In this document: positions 35,294 through 42,823 of the stretch, one piece after another
How the letters are laid out: each line of letters opens with the position of its first letter
How positions within the stretch are numbered: the stretch's first letter is position 1
The notes under the pieces: generated by a model
Seen by the model: the letters and a program-made list of their open reading frames with translations, nothing else
Told to the model about the DNA's origin: nothing
Databases searched by the model: none
Translations under genes and position numbers: made by a program
Assembly (NCBI GenBank): GCA_027037535.1
Contig: JALVZQ010000007.1
Coordinates: forward strand, 1-64,000
From: Acidilobaceae archaeon
Lineage (GTDB): Archaea; Thermoproteota; Thermoprotei_A; Sulfolobales; Acidilobaceae
DNA length: 64,000 nt
Direction of reading: 5' to 3'

Positions 35294-35491
35294 TTACTTC
35301 CCCCACGCCTTATCGATATTTCGCAGAAATCCAAATAGCATACTTAGTACTGCTAATAGTACGAGAACTGGGAACATGTAACTTATTAGGCTAATCACTT
35401 GATCAATACCTATTCCTGTGGTATCTGTCTGACCCACTAAGAAAAGTAATACTCCAAGTAGTAAAAATAGGAAAAACCGTCTTGGCCTCAT
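35294..35491 (-). CDS. VP1/VP3-like capsid protein, single unit
   Basis: 65 residues: a signal-like first helix (FFLFLLLGVLLFLVGQTDTTG), then a second (VISLISYMFPVLVLLAVLSMLFGFLRNI). This layout matches each of the three units of the neighbouring gene, including the GQTD motif between helices. Fits the hydrophobic hairpin of spindle-virus major capsid proteins. ATG 35491 has GGGG 6 bases upstream. Confidence 0.7.
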   Translation of the reverse strand: MRPRRFFLFLLLGVLLFLVGQTDTTGIGIDQVISLISYMFPVLVLLAVLSMLFGFLRNIDKAWGK

Positions 35492-35500
35492 ATGCATCCC

Positions 35501-36109
35501 CTACCATTCTTTGCTAAATGCCCTGAAGATACTACGTAGCACAACTATTAATACCAGAAATGGTAATGTTATTACTACCACGCTGGTAATAGTGTTCCAG
35601 ACGTCGAGATTAGTGCTCCACGGGTTGGTTGTGTTTGTTTGTCCAAGTAGTAATAGCATTGTTGCTAAACCACTTGCTAGTTTTGCCTTAATTTTTGCAT
35701 AGTTTACTTTTTCGAATGTTCTAAACAGCATCTTTAATACTAAGACAAGGACTAAGATTGGTAGTACTGCGGTTATTATATAACTTATTGATGCTATTGC
35801 ACTTCCCATGTCTACATTACTATCTGTCTGACCCAGCATCATTATTAAAGCTGCTGCATTTAGGAGCTTCATTGCTATATTGTTTGTCCTCGTGTAGTTT
35901 ACTTTTTCGAATGTTCTAAACAGCATCTTTATAACGGCTATTAGCACGAATAGTGGTATTATTGCTACTATTATGCTTGTTAATGCAGCCATGCTAGTAC
36001 CTATATCAACTGTTGGCGCTGGCGCGGTGGCGTATGTATCTGTAGTATTTGTTTGGCCTAAAAACAGGATAAGGGTTGCGAGGGCGGGGGCCAAATATTT
36101 CGTCCTCAC
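35501..36109 (-). CDS. three-unit capsid-like polyprotein
   Basis: About 202 residues built from three tandem units. Each has a hydrophobic helix ending in LGQT(N/D), a short polar stretch, a second long hydrophobic helix (ALTSIIVAIIPLFVLIAVI and relatives) and, in the first two, MLFRTFEKVNY (third: SIFRAFSKEW). Single units resemble VP1/VP3 of spindle-shaped viruses. LGQT(N/D) after a signal-like helix looks like a processing site, so the protein may be cut into three subunits. Start uncertain: GTG 36109 or 36118, or TTG 36094. A TATA box lies at 36121-36129. Confidence 0.72.
   Translation of the reverse strand: MRTKYLAPALATLILFLGQTNTTDTYATAPAPTVDIGTSMAALTSIIVAIIPLFVLIAVIKMLFRTFEKVNYTRTNNIAMKLLNAAALIMMLGQTDSNVDMGSAIASISYIITAVLPILVLVLVLKMLFRTFEKVNYAKIKAKLASGLATMLLLLGQTNTTNPWSTNLDVWNTITSVVVITLPFLVLIVVLRSIFRAFSKEW
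35700..35736. repeat. 37-bp direct repeat in capsid gene, copy 1
   Basis: Identical to 35895-35931. Encodes the shared KMLFRTFEKVNY segment of units 1 and 2. Exact identity suggests a recent or gene-converted duplication. Confidence 0.9.
35895..35931. repeat. 37-bp direct repeat in capsid gene, copy 2
   Basis: Identical to 35700-35736, 195 bp apart, equal to 65 codons or one capsid unit. Confidence 0.9.
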
Positions 36110-36118
36110 ACGTATCAC

Positions 36119-36331
36119 CCTTTTATATGGGTTATCTATGTTAGTCTATTGTCGAACAGGCAATTTATTTTCAGCGATAAACATTATCTGCATGAAAACG
36201 CTGCAGATCCTTACACATCGTTAGTCGTCGTAATACGTTCATGAAAGTTTATTAATGTTTCATGCTAAACGTTAATGTTATATTCGACAATAGACTATTG
36301 TCTAATATTGATGAAAGACCTGGGGGATAGT
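36119..36331. promoter_or_regulatory. divergent control region of provirus, possible viral origin
   Basis: Lies between the leftward capsid operon and the rightward operon. Holds a perfect 15-bp inverted repeat (TAGTCTATTGTCGAA at 36142-36156 and complement at 36283-36297), a 7-bp dyad ATCTGCA/TGCAGAT and another CATGAAA/TTTCATG. A TATA box faces left at 36121-36129. The density of dyads fits a shared operator or a viral replication origin. Confidence 0.55.
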
Positions 36332-36604
36332 ATGGTGGCGATAACTGTTGTTTTATTTAATGGAGACAAGACAGTTAAGCGTAGGACCCTCAGGACACGC
36401 ATCCAGCTAGTTGCAGCATTCAAAGTTCTAACCTTAATAAAAGGAGTATTAGAGGCAGGTGTTCCAGTAACACATGGTTATGTTTATGTTTACAATAGTA
36501 AGAGACCTATAGACATTAGCACGTTTAAGCCCCTTGTCGAAAACCACAGCCCAATTCCTATAGAGGTTATTGCTGAAAAACCAGCCCAAGAGGTGAAGGC
36601 TTAA
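36332..36604 (+). CDS. small viral protein, unknown
   Basis: 90 residues from ATG 36332 (GGGGATAGT upstream): VAITVVLFNGDKTVKRRTLRTRIQLVAAFKVLTLIKGVLEAGVPVTHGYVYVYNSKRPIDIS..., a compact alpha/beta protein without membrane helix. In-frame ATG 36311 is an alternative start. First gene of the rightward operon; no family recognised. Confidence 0.6.
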   Translation: MVAITVVLFNGDKTVKRRTLRTRIQLVAAFKVLTLIKGVLEAGVPVTHGYVYVYNSKRPIDISTFKPLVENHSPIPIEVIAEKPAQEVKA

Positions 36605-36705
36605 TGTATTGGTATCAGGATCCTGCCCAGGTTATTGTCGTAGTGTTGCTCATTGTGGGTGGGAGCTATGCGCTTATACGCCTCGCTCGTGCTATTATTC
36701 GTTAG
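36604..36705 (+). CDS. 33-residue membrane micro-protein
   Basis: MYWYQDPAQVIVVVLLIVGGSYALIRLARAIIR: one membrane helix and a basic end. Its ATG overlaps the previous stop (TTAATG) and it overlaps the start of the next gene, a snug fit typical of compact viral operons. Confidence 0.5.
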   Translation: MYWYQDPAQVIVVVLLIVGGSYALIRLARAIIR

Positions 36706-37540
36706 CCTGCTAATAATACCAACGGTTGCATCAGCAGGAAGTATGCTTAGTGATACGTTCTATCTTCCTGCCACAGTCATTGTAGCAAACCCGCCAAATC
36801 CAAGCTATACAATAATGTTACTAGGTCTAAACGGATACGTTTTTCAAGTAAATGTAAGTGGAAATATGGCTGTCGCAAGTGTCGTTTTGTACCAAAACGG
36901 AAGTGTTGTAAATATATCGCAAATCAAAACCTTCAGTGTCGCCGAACGCTATTACATTCAAGTATATAGCGATGTTGTATCGATAGGAAGCTACAAATTT
37001 CTTTTACCTATGCAAAACCCAACTGTTCTAGGAATCGAATATAACGGTACAGCACCATCTGTTCAAATAATAGCCCATAATAGTAACGGAGAAATAAATA
37101 TAACAGCGATAGACGTAGGTGAATACAGACAAGAGAATGGAACGCTTGATAGACTAAAAGACTTAGCTGGCGGTTTTCTAGAATTCTTTCAACTAATAGG
37201 TGCTGGAATAACAGCGTTCTTTAGTATAGTATATTATTCTATAGACGTAATATGGAATGTTGCAAGGATAATGTTTTATTATGCTAGTATAGCTCTAAGT
37301 ATTTTCAGACAATATGTACTTCCTAATCTTACCTTAGCCCTAGGGCTATACTTCCTAGTGACCGTCGGTGACATGGTTAGAAAACTACCGCGAGAAGGTC
37401 TAGACGCGGTAGTGGACTGGGGCAGATTGTGGTATGGCCATGTCATGGCGATTGTTAGATTTTTTGAATGGATGTTCCAGACTACAGTAAAGATAATCAA
37501 TACAATAGCAAACATAATTGAAGCAATATGGCCTCTATAG
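36668..37540 (+). CDS. viral membrane protein with ectodomain
   Basis: 290 residues. Signal peptide (MRLYASLVLLFVSLLIIPTVASA), glycosylation-rich beta ectodomain of about 140 residues, then several membrane helices (GAGITAFFSIVYYSIDVIW, MFYYASIALSIFRQYVLP, LALGLYFLVTVGDMV) and an amphipathic C-terminus. ATG 36668 follows GGTGGGAGCT. Probably a virion or assembly protein of the envelope. Confidence 0.65.
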   Translation: MRLYASLVLLFVSLLIIPTVASAGSMLSDTFYLPATVIVANPPNPSYTIMLLGLNGYVFQVNVSGNMAVASVVLYQNGSVVNISQIKTFSVAERYYIQVYSDVVSIGSYKFLLPMQNPTVLGIEYNGTAPSVQIIAHNSNGEINITAIDVGEYRQENGTLDRLKDLAGGFLEFFQLIGAGITAFFSIVYYSIDVIWNVARIMFYYASIALSIFRQYVLPNLTLALGLYFLVTVGDMVRKLPREGLDAVVDWGRLWYGHVMAIVRFFEWMFQTTVKIINTIANIIEAIWPL

Positions 37541-37550
37541 GGTGATATAG

Positions 37551-38213
37551 TTGTATAGTAATGTAGAGCTAGTAGGTTTCTACGCACTACTCTTACTATT
37601 AACAGTTATTTTTTCCCTAGCTCTTGCTCGTAAAGGATCCCATGTGAAGTCTAACCTAGACGAAGTAAATAGAGTAAATAATACTCCACAACTAATTCCA
37701 GTAGTGCCAAAAGAGATCTATGTATTCAAACGACATGGAGATATGCTCTTACCTCTTAAAGCGAAGATAAGCAATGATGGAAGGATGCTCTTTACTAAAA
37801 ATGGTGAAGCATACATTATACCTGAAGGTTACAAGCCAAAGATTTATCTCAGGAAGAAATGGAGAGGTTATAAGACAATACTAGTATTCTTAGCAGATTC
37901 AGATGGCAATCTTGTATCATGGGAAAAAGATAAAATACAGCCTAACATCCCTGATCCAGTTTTCATAAACAGGGTAGTAAACTCGAGGATCATAGAGAAA
38001 CTAGCAGGAGCAACAATGATTAGAGCAACAGATATCATCTCGTGGTTACTGGCGGGCCTTGGACTAGCCTTCATTCTAGTATTCATAGTATTCCCTATTC
38101 TGGGGATCGATGTTAGCATTGGCCATATCCAGGTGAACGTCCCGCCGCCGCAGGTCGTAATACAACATGCACAGCAAACCCCGCCACCAGGTAACTATAC
38201 TATCAACCCCTAG
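37551..38213 (+). CDS. viral protein with two membrane helices
   Basis: 220 residues from TTG 37551 (GGTGATATAG upstream). N-terminal helix (GFYALLLLLTVIFSLALA), a soluble central domain of about 120 residues (KEIYVFKRHGDMLLPLKAKISNDGRMLFTKNGEAYIIPEG), a second helix (ISWLLAGLGLAFILVFIVFPIL) and a Pro-rich tail. Membrane-bound, function unknown. Confidence 0.65.
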   Translation: MYSNVELVGFYALLLLLTVIFSLALARKGSHVKSNLDEVNRVNNTPQLIPVVPKEIYVFKRHGDMLLPLKAKISNDGRMLFTKNGEAYIIPEGYKPKIYLRKKWRGYKTILVFLADSDGNLVSWEKDKIQPNIPDPVFINRVVNSRIIEKLAGATMIRATDIISWLLAGLGLAFILVFIVFPILGIDVSIGHIQVNVPPPQVVIQHAQQTPPPGNYTINP

Positions 38214-38226
38214 GGGGTGCTAGGGT

Positions 38227-38613
38227 ATGGGTCTCCTGGACGTATTACGCAAGCGGAAGAAAGACTATAGCAACCCCTTCGTTGTGCAAGGCCTAGCAAC
38301 AGGGCTCTTAGCTGACCCAGTACAAGAAGACTTCCCCCATGCCTTATACACGCTTAGCGATCTTAACGATAAGGAGATCAGTAGCTTAGCAATGCTGCTT
38401 GCATTAGAAAGTATGTTACAAAACCAACTGGGAGAACCTACAGTGCTAAGCAGCTTTGTTGATTCGATTGTATTATTAAAGAGAAGCAGGAAGAGGAAAG
38501 GAGAGAAGGCAATAGTAAGCATGTTCAGCAAGTCAAGGATCCAAGCCCCCATCTCACTAGCTCCAGTAAAAAGTATGGTAAAAGGTGGTGATGAGGATGC
38601 AGGCGAAGGCTAG
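38227..38613 (+). CDS. viral soluble protein upstream of ATPase
   Basis: 128 residues: basic start GLLDVLRKRKKDYSNPFVVQGLATGLLADPVQEDFPHALYTLSDL, helical centre, and a basic C-terminal part. Overlaps the ATPase start, so the two are probably made together. No family recognised. Confidence 0.6.
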   Translation: MGLLDVLRKRKKDYSNPFVVQGLATGLLADPVQEDFPHALYTLSDLNDKEISSLAMLLALESMLQNQLGEPTVLSSFVDSIVLLKRSRKRKGEKAIVSMFSKSRIQAPISLAPVKSMVKGGDEDAGEG

Positions 38614-39421
38614 GCTGAAACATAATATTGTAGGATCTACTACCCCACCTAAGAATGTCAAAGCACCCCTCTTAGCCTATTTTAGAGACAGCATGATAAA
38701 ACCACAGGGTTATCGCTATACATTAAGCCAATTAATACTAGATACTCATAGAGAAGGAAGTAATCTATTAGCGGCTGTAGTAGCCAACCCCTATTCTATT
38801 CATAAAAGAGGAATAGGTAAAACAGTATATGCTCTACGTATCTTAGTAGATGTTTATAGAACTGTTGAGTGGGAAGAACTACGCAAATACATAGTATTCA
38901 TGCCACAAGACTTCCTTAAACTAGTAGAGGAGATACTAAACACGGGTAAAAGAATTCCATTGGTTGTATGGGATGATGCAGGGTTTTGGTTAAACAGACA
39001 GAGATGGCACAATAAATTCGTTATAGCAGTTAGAGAGAACCTTAATGTTATCAGAACAGCTATCACCAGCATAGTGTTTACTGCTCCAACATGGTCAGAG
39101 CTTGCTAGAGGAATAAGGGATCATCTTGATATTGTAGTACTCATAACTAGGAAGGATAGAGAGCGTAGTATCGCTAGAGGGTATAAGCTGATCCAAGGCT
39201 TTCTGGATTGGAATAAGAAGGAGCTCCTATTCGAAGACTACTTCAGGATCATGCTTCCCAACGAGATCTATAAGCCATACGAGGAGATGCGTATGGGTTA
39301 TGTTAAGGTTGGTTTGGAGAGAATGAAGGCTAGGCTCAAGGATATACTCGAGAACGAGGAAGAGGGGGAAGTCTATGAGCCTGAAAGCCTGGAAGAGTTT
39401 AAGGAGATGTTTGGCTATTAG
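38597..39421 (+). CDS. viral P-loop ATPase
   Basis: 274 residues. Walker A-like HKRGIGKTVYAL near residue 65, Walker B IPLVVWDDAGFWLN, sensor-like TSIVFTAPTWSELARGIRDHLDIVV. The layout resembles the DnaA/AAA-like ATPase present in all fuselloviruses (SSV1 B251 type), which is thought to serve genome replication or packaging. Walker A lacks the usual GxxGxGKT glycine spacing in part (RGIGKT). ATG 38597 is preceded by GGTGATGAGG. Confidence 0.75.
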   Translation: MQAKARLKHNIVGSTTPPKNVKAPLLAYFRDSMIKPQGYRYTLSQLILDTHREGSNLLAAVVANPYSIHKRGIGKTVYALRILVDVYRTVEWEELRKYIVFMPQDFLKLVEEILNTGKRIPLVVWDDAGFWLNRQRWHNKFVIAVRENLNVIRTAITSIVFTAPTWSELARGIRDHLDIVVLITRKDRERSIARGYKLIQGFLDWNKKELLFEDYFRIMLPNEIYKPYEEMRMGYVKVGLERMKARLKDILENEEEGEVYEPESLEEFKEMFGY

Positions 39422-39662
39422 TGCTGCACTAATAGGTGTAGTTGAAAGTTATACAATATGGTATGCGGTAACCTATTTAGGCAAATATGCATTATTACCG
39501 TTTATCAGGTTTCTTTTAGGTTTTGGCACTATTGGGTTAATTGGTCTCTTTGCTCTCAGGAGCCTAATAGTTGTCATTGCGTATCGTTTTCGTTTGGATT
39601 ATGTTAATGCCGCATTAGTAGTGTGGTGGGGGACATGGAGTTTCGTAAACCTACTAGGTTAA
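39375..39662 (+). CDS. viral membrane protein, small
   Basis: 95 residues with three predicted helices (CLAISAALIGVVESYTIWYAV, LPFIRFLLGFGTIGLIGLFAL, DYVNAALVVWWGTWSFVNLL). Overlaps the ATPase by 47 bases and the next gene by 28 bases. Resembles the next gene in overall layout, suggesting an old duplication. Confidence 0.55.
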   Translation: MSLKAWKSLRRCLAISAALIGVVESYTIWYAVTYLGKYALLPFIRFLLGFGTIGLIGLFALRSLIVVIAYRFRLDYVNAALVVWWGTWSFVNLLG

Positions 39663-39928
39663 TGCTTGCTGGAGTTGCTGCTGTAGTAATGTTGCTAGAT
39701 AGTATAACTACTTGGTTAGCGGTTCGTGCTGGGGCAGTAGAATTAAATCCAGTTGTTGCATTCTTCCTAGTAAATATACAGGCGTATATTGCGTTTACAT
39801 TGTTTAAAACAACTGCAGGAGCATTACTAACATACTATCTTGTCGCGGACAAACAGACGCTGTACGCATGGCTATTAATAATACTAATATTCATAAGAGC
39901 AATAGCAATAAACATAACAAACCTCTAG
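39635..39928 (+). CDS. DUF5658-like membrane protein
   Basis: 97 residues from ATG 39635 (GGTGGGGGAC upstream). LDSITTWLAVRAGAVELNPVVAFFL matches the DUF5658 pattern (D..TT....G..E.NP), followed by two more helices. Such proteins are common in archaea and some viruses. Role unknown. Confidence 0.7.
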   Translation: MEFRKPTRLMLAGVAAVVMLLDSITTWLAVRAGAVELNPVVAFFLVNIQAYIAFTLFKTTAGALLTYYLVADKQTLYAWLLIILIFIRAIAINITNL

Positions 39929-39940
39929 CTTCAAACAATT

Positions 39941-39981
39941 TTTGCAGTCGAGTCTAGCAAAAACCCTTTGCAGTCGAGCAT
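39941..39981. repeat. short direct repeats before int(N)
   Basis: TTTGCAGTCGAG occurs at about 39942-39953 and 39970-39981, just upstream of the integrase N-terminal start. Possible binding sites for an integrase regulator. Confidence 0.45.
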
Positions 39982-40000
39982 GCTTGAGGGTGTTAATACC

Positions 40001-40284
40001 ATGCCTAACAGGTTAGATAGAATAGCACAAGATAGTTCACAATTGGGCGACTGCAAATTGTATGTTTATGTTAAAAAGGTTAAGCAGAATTCTAAAACAT
40101 ACTACTATCTCATAATAGAAGAATACCTTGGCAAAGGAAAACGCCGTCCACTAGCACAGATAAGCATACAGAAGCTACTCAAGGATTACGCTAAGAAAGG
40201 GGTAATAGGGGAGAATCCCCTATGGTGCGGGGGGTGGGATTTGAACCCACGCAGGCCTACGCCAACGGGTCTTGAGCCCGCCCC
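40001..40284 (+). CDS. SSV-type integrase, N-terminal part int(N)
   Basis: From ATG 40001 (GAGGGTGTT upstream): PNRLDRIAQDSSQLGDCKLYVYVKKVKQNSKTYYYLIIEEYLGKGKRRPLAQISIQKLLKDYAKKGVIGENP, then LWCGGWDLNPRRPTPTGLEPAP encoded by the att core. The frame runs on for 25 codons into the tRNA and chromosome. Joined to int(C) at 28400 the protein would be about 360 residues, in range for this family. Confidence 0.85.
40223..40284. repeat. right att site (inside intact tRNA-Leu)
   Basis: Counterpart of 28400-28461. It lies in the 3' part of the tRNA gene, which stays functional because the rest is supplied by the chromosome. Confidence 0.92.
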
Positions 40285-40310
40285 CTTCGCCCTGGCTCGG
40301 GCACCCCCGC
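40223..40310 (-). tRNA. tRNA-Leu(CAA)
   Basis: Acceptor GCGGGGG/CCCCCGC, D arm, anticodon loop CTCAAGA in stem GCGGG/CCCGT (anticodon CAA), long variable arm and T arm GTGGG-TTCAAAT-CCCAC. Encoded CCA at 40225-40223. A TATA-like ACAATATAATG lies upstream (about 40325-40335). Target of the provirus. Confidence 0.94.
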
Positions 40311-40322
40311 ACGAGACATGCA

Positions 40323-40922
40323 TTATATTGTTATGTTGCTCCCGGGGTTATTTCCTTTAAAGCCGGGAAGGTTCTTGGCAAGCCAGAGGCCTAGCTTTCG
40401 AAAGGCTTTTCCCCGATGAGATATAGTGTTTTTCTCTTCTATGCCCATCTCCGCATAGGTTTGGTTATATCCTTCGGGTACAAATATTGGGTCGAAACCG
40501 AATCCTCCGCTTCCTCTAGGAGAATTTGTTATATATCCACAGGTTTCTCCGACGAATATTTTTTCGATTGGCGGATAGACAAGTACTGCTACTGTCTTAA
40601 AGCATGCACGTCTATTATCTTTATCGGACATTAATTTTAGAATGCCTTCATATCCTATTGTTTTGTAAACATAGCTACTATAGGGTCCGGGAAATCCTTT
40701 AAGCGAATTAATGAAGAGCCCCGAGTCATCTACGATTAATGGTTTCTTCAACTGGAAAAACGCTATCCGTGCCGCAAAGAGTGCTATGTCTTCGAGTCTA
40801 GGACTCTGTATCTCTAACTTGTCTATATTGGCCATACAGAGCTTTATGCCGTACTCGGAGAGGATTTCTGAGGCCTCCTTGTACTTGTTTTCATTACCCG
40901 TGACCAGATACAAGCATTCCAA
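40323..40922 (-). CDS. XTP/dITP pyrophosphatase (RdgB/Ham1)
   Basis: Removes deaminated purine nucleotides. 199 residues: VTGNENKYKEASEIL at the start, IDDSGLFINSLKGFPGPYSS with the acidic metal site (VDDSGL), RGSGGFGFDPIFVPEGYNQTYAEM and SHRGKAFRKL near the end. All match the Ham1 family. TTG 40922 directly follows the Bud32 stop; probably co-transcribed with kae1 and bud32. Confidence 0.93.
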   Translation of the reverse strand: MECLYLVTGNENKYKEASEILSEYGIKLCMANIDKLEIQSPRLEDIALFAARIAFFQLKKPLIVDDSGLFINSLKGFPGPYSSYVYKTIGYEGILKLMSDKDNRRACFKTVAVLVYPPIEKIFVGETCGYITNSPRGSGGFGFDPIFVPEGYNQTYAEMGIEEKNTISHRGKAFRKLGLWLAKNLPGFKGNNPGSNITI

Positions 40923-41630
40923 CTATATATCCCTCCACACGGTGCGGCGTTCTTCTATGTATCTTCCTCTGAGCTTGATTTCTTCTGCTTTTTCCATTAT
41001 TTCTTCTGCTATTGAACCCATGCTCTCCCTATAACCTTCGAGAAAACTCGAGTACATAATATCAGAATATTTAGCGTGTGTACTCTCTGTAGATCTCCTG
41101 AACAAGTGAAGATCCACGGCCCTGTCTTCAACACTTTTCGAGAAATCTGATAAACCAAAATCTATTACGTATAATTGATCCTTGTATAGAATGAAATTGG
41201 ACGTAGTTGTGTCGCCATGCACGATACCAGAACTATGAAGTAGTCCTAGTTGGTAGCCTGCATTTCTTGAGAGAAGCGTTATTAGTTTAGGATCACTAGA
41301 TTCTTCTATTATATCCTTCATACGTTTCCCTGGAATATATTCGAGGACTAAAAGATAGAGACTCGGATAAAAACCAAATAACCGCGGCGTGGCTACTCTT
41401 CCCTTATATGCCTGAAGAATAATACGGGCTTCTTTGAAGGTTCTAGCTCTACGTATCTTTCTATCTAGCACGGGGTCCATATATTTTTTCCTTCTACGAA
41501 GCTTGAATACTGCTCTCTGGCCAAGAAACAATCCTAGATATAATTCCGACTCTGCGCCTCTAGATAGGAGTTCTTGTCCTCTTATGTATTCTAGGATTCC
41601 TTCGGCTAGCCAAGAGTGTCGGGATACCAT
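40923..41630 (-). CDS. KEOPS complex kinase/ATPase Bud32
   Basis: Small RIO-like kinase that supports Kae1 in making t6A37 in tRNAs. 235 residues: RGAESELYLGLF glycine loop, AVFKLRRRKKYMDPVLDRKIRRART, LVLEYIPGKRMKD, catalytic GIVHGDTTTSNFILY and metal-binding VIDFGLSDFS. Ends with RYIEERR-type tail. Starts 25 bases inside the 3' end of kae1, as in many archaea where the two are adjacent or fused. Confidence 0.94.
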   Translation of the reverse strand: MVSRHSWLAEGILEYIRGQELLSRGAESELYLGLFLGQRAVFKLRRRKKYMDPVLDRKIRRARTFKEARIILQAYKGRVATPRLFGFYPSLYLLVLEYIPGKRMKDIIEESSDPKLITLLSRNAGYQLGLLHSSGIVHGDTTTSNFILYKDQLYVIDFGLSDFSKSVEDRAVDLHLFRRSTESTHAKYSDIMYSSFLEGYRESMGSIAEEIMEKAEEIKLRGRYIEERRTVWRDI

Positions 41631-42661
41631 GGCACTGGCACCTTATCGAGTCTCCACCGTTGTTTTATGAATGCTTTTGAGGGTTCCATGAAACCAATGC
41701 CATGCCTATACATTAATAGGCCTGTGAGGGCTATCATAACACCATTATCGCCCGCGTATTTTTTAGGGATCCGTATAAAGCTAGCATTATGCGACTTCGC
41801 CATTACCTCAATTTTTTCGTTGAGGAAATCGCTTGCAGCGACACCACCAGTTACTATTACTTGTTTTTTCCCTAGATGTGCAAGTCCTCTTTCAGTTACT
41901 TCGACAACACTAGAATATGCTATTTCACGAAGGGTATAGCATATATCGGGTAGAAGTTTTGGGGATTTCTCATATTTTCTTATAGCCGCTGTTAGCAAGC
42001 CAGAGAAAGAGACGTCTTGGCCTTTTACAACGTATGGTAGATCTTCTAGGAAGGATCCCTTGTCTGCGCAGTGGTCAATTACGTGTCTTCCATTTCTTAT
42101 ATATGGAGGCGCGAGACCTACCTCGCGGGCAAAAGTATCTTGGAGGTTTCCCAACGCAATATCTAGTGTTTCTCCGAAAACTCGGTATGCACCATGATTA
42201 TATGCTGTTACAGTAGTGTTCCCTCCCGACACATATAGTATTATTGGGTCTTTGAGTCCTGTGAGAAAACGTGCTATCTCGATATGTGCAATAGCATGAT
42301 TTACTGCTATGAGGGGTATTTTGAGGTGAGAGGATAGTGCGCGTGCAACCGTGGCTCCGACCCTGAGAGCAGGCCCCATACCGGGTCCTAGAGCGACGGC
42401 TACAGCGTTTAGATCCCTAGGAGACAAACCGGATACTGTGAAGGCCTCGTGTATAGCATCTGAAGCTACAGTAGAGAAGTATTGGGCGACTTCTCGGGGG
42501 AGGATTCCTCCTTTTTCTGGCGTATATCGTTTCCTTATATCGGCGAGAATAAATGGTTTAGAGGAAGATACTATTCCGACGCCGAAAGTGTGTGCGGTAC
42601 TCTCTATTCCTAATATGATTAAATCATTTCTTGACGAATTCTGTGTAGCCGCATTTTCCAC
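41606..42661 (-). CDS. KEOPS complex t6A synthase Kae1
   Basis: Transfers threonylcarbamoyl to A37 of ANN-decoding tRNAs. About 351 residues: [14 protein letters not shown], the metal-binding [32 protein letters not shown], and [22 protein letters not shown] 42661 is chosen because GAGAGGTGG lies just upstream; it overlaps the end of S27ae by 38 bases. An earlier TTG at 42676 lacks its own site. Confidence 0.94.
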   Translation of the reverse strand: MENAATQNSSRNDLIILGIESTAHTFGVGIVSSSKPFILADIRKRYTPEKGGILPREVAQYFSTVASDAIHEAFTVSGLSPRDLNAVAVALGPGMGPALRVGATVARALSSHLKIPLIAVNHAIAHIEIARFLTGLKDPIILYVSGGNTTVTAYNHGAYRVFGETLDIALGNLQDTFAREVGLAPPYIRNGRHVIDHCADKGSFLEDLPYVVKGQDVSFSGLLTAAIRKYEKSPKLLPDICYTLREIAYSSVVEVTERGLAHLGKKQVIVTGGVAASDFLNEKIEVMAKSHNASFIRIPKKYAGDNGVMIALTGLLMYRHGIGFMEPSKAFIKQRWRLDKVPVPWYPDTLG

Positions 42662-42806
42662 AATGCCACCTCTCAACGGGCTTTAGGTGATGTGCCATAA
42701 AGCTACCGCACTTGGGGCATATCTTGTTCTTTCTCTTTATTGTCCAGTTGTCTACATCGATCTCGTAGAGGAGCCTGACAGCAGCCTTTACTTTCTTTTT
42801 ACCCAT
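42624..42806 (-). CDS. ribosomal protein S27ae
   Basis: 60-residue zinc ribbon of the small subunit. [16 protein letters not shown] and [15 protein letters not shown] hold the four Cys. Typical archaeal length. It lies between S24e and kae1. Confidence 0.95.
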   Translation of the reverse strand: MGKKKVKAAVRLLYEIDVDNWTIKRKNKICPKCGSFMAHHLKPVERWHCGKCGYTEFVKK

Positions 42807-42823
42807 ACCTGTTCACCTCATAG

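Larger units (their letters stand above)
28400..40284 (+). mobile_element. integrated spindle-shaped-virus-like provirus in tRNA-Leu
   Basis: An 11.9-kb element bounded by a 62-bp direct repeat (28400-28461 and 40223-40284, one mismatch) that is the 3' part of tRNA-Leu(CAA). The integrase gene is cut at this repeat: its C-terminal part is at the left end and its N-terminal part at the right end, in one continuous frame once joined. This is the SSV-type integration mode of fuselloviruses. Inside lie hydrophobic VP1/VP3-like capsid proteins, a large VP4-like adhesin, an ATPase, wHTH regulators and many small proteins. Genes run leftwards to about 36.1 kb and rightwards after it. Confidence 0.9.
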
